From an uncultured Collinsella sp. (GTDB lineage: Bacteria > Actinomycetota > Coriobacteriia > Coriobacteriales > Coriobacteriaceae), in NCBI GenBank assembly GCA_934643435.1, contig CAKUCJ010000097.1:1-5678 (forward strand): a DNA stretch of 5,678 nucleotides, written 5' to 3'. A program made the position numbers and the translations under genes. The notes under the pieces are model-generated. The model was given only the letters and a program-made list of their open reading frames with translations. It ran no database searches and was not told the DNA's origin. Positions 5,454 to 5,678 of this stretch are shown one piece after another; position 1 is the first letter of the stretch, and every line of letters begins with the position of its first letter.

Positions 5454-5678
5454 GTTGACCTCCTGCGATTGCGTTTTGGTTATCTTCTACCCAGTTTTGT
5501 GATGGAGGGGCACAGGTTTTGGAGTTGAGAGTGGGGCGGAAAGTACGACCCGGCTTGAGCGGCGATTCTGGCTTCGGCCGCCTGCCGGCGTCCTCGCCCG
5601 CGGGCTAAAAACGCTTACGCGTTTTCTTTACGCCCGCGCCCTGCACAGAGTTCGATTCTCCGCGGTACGGACTAGAAA
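5454..5678. other. Non-coding region upstream of the phospholipase gene
   Basis: About 225 bases without a credible gene. The left part should hold the promoter of the phospholipase gene, but no clear -35/-10 pair is visible. The right part is GC-rich with an AT-rich core and holds a nested inverted repeat at 5599-5638. Near the right edge, AGTTCGATTCTC (5649-5660) looks like a tRNA T-loop, but no complete tRNA folds around it. Confidence 0.5.
5599..5638. repeat. Nested inverted repeat
   Basis: The outer arms CGCGGGC (5599-5605) and GCCCGCG (5632-5638) enclose the inner arms AAAACGC (5608-5614) and GCGTTTT (5619-5625) with a TTAC loop. Both stems are perfect 7-bp pairs. The two together form one long hairpin with an asymmetric internal loop. 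It could be a terminator for a neighbouring gene outside the window or a dispersed REP-like element. The window holds only one copy, so I cannot tell. Confidence 0.6.

Noticed and set aside
5641..5678. Possible tRNA 3' end (T-loop TTCGATT)
   Set aside because: The T-stem has a mismatch, no matching acceptor strand, D-arm or anticodon arm is visible upstream, and no CCA follows. It is kept only as a possible fragment in the findings.

Overview
This window most likely comes from a Gram-positive, high-GC bacterium of the Actinomycetota, probably of the Coriobacteriia/Collinsella type. Two things suggest this. The gene order rplM-rpsI-glmM is the arrangement familiar in actinobacteria. It is combined with a stand-alone PTS IIA(Glc) protein and a short, Bacillus-type NagB, which fits a fermentative gut-type lineage. 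The taxonomic call is inference; no database was consulted. All genes I accept lie on the minus strand, so transcription runs from right to left. Almost every start is preceded by a strong Shine-Dalgarno sequence.

Layout in the direction of transcription (high to low coordinates). 5454-5678 is a 225-base non-coding stretch with a large nested inverted repeat. 4575-5453 encodes a patatin-like phospholipase (292 aa). 4418-4574 holds a convincing promoter for the ribosomal-protein operon, an inverted repeat overlapping its -35 box, and a leader hairpin. 3974-4417 is rplM (L13, GTG start) and 3576-3971 is rpsI (S9); they are two bases apart and followed by a very strong intrinsic terminator. 2115-3452 is glmM (phosphoglucosamine mutase). 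1546-2043 is crr (PTS glucose IIA). 1275-1545 is a non-coding region with unusually stable hairpins. 546-1274 is nagB (glucosamine-6-phosphate deaminase), followed by an intrinsic terminator at 486-513. 99-485 is an AT-richer intergenic region with several dyads and short repeats. 1-98 is the beginning of a further minus-strand gene of unknown function, cut by the window edge.

Three neighbouring genes meet at glucosamine-6-phosphate. GlmM draws it into UDP-GlcNAc and peptidoglycan synthesis, NagB returns it to fructose-6-phosphate and glycolysis, and the IIA(Glc) protein passes phosphate to incoming PTS sugars. rplM and rpsI form a translationally coupled growth-related pair upstream. I see no CRISPR array, insertion sequence, tRNA or rRNA gene and no clearly new system. 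The points worth a second look are the non-coding structures: the dyad on the rplM -35 box, the crr-nagB leader, the tandem hairpins before the truncated gene, and the nested repeat at the right edge.
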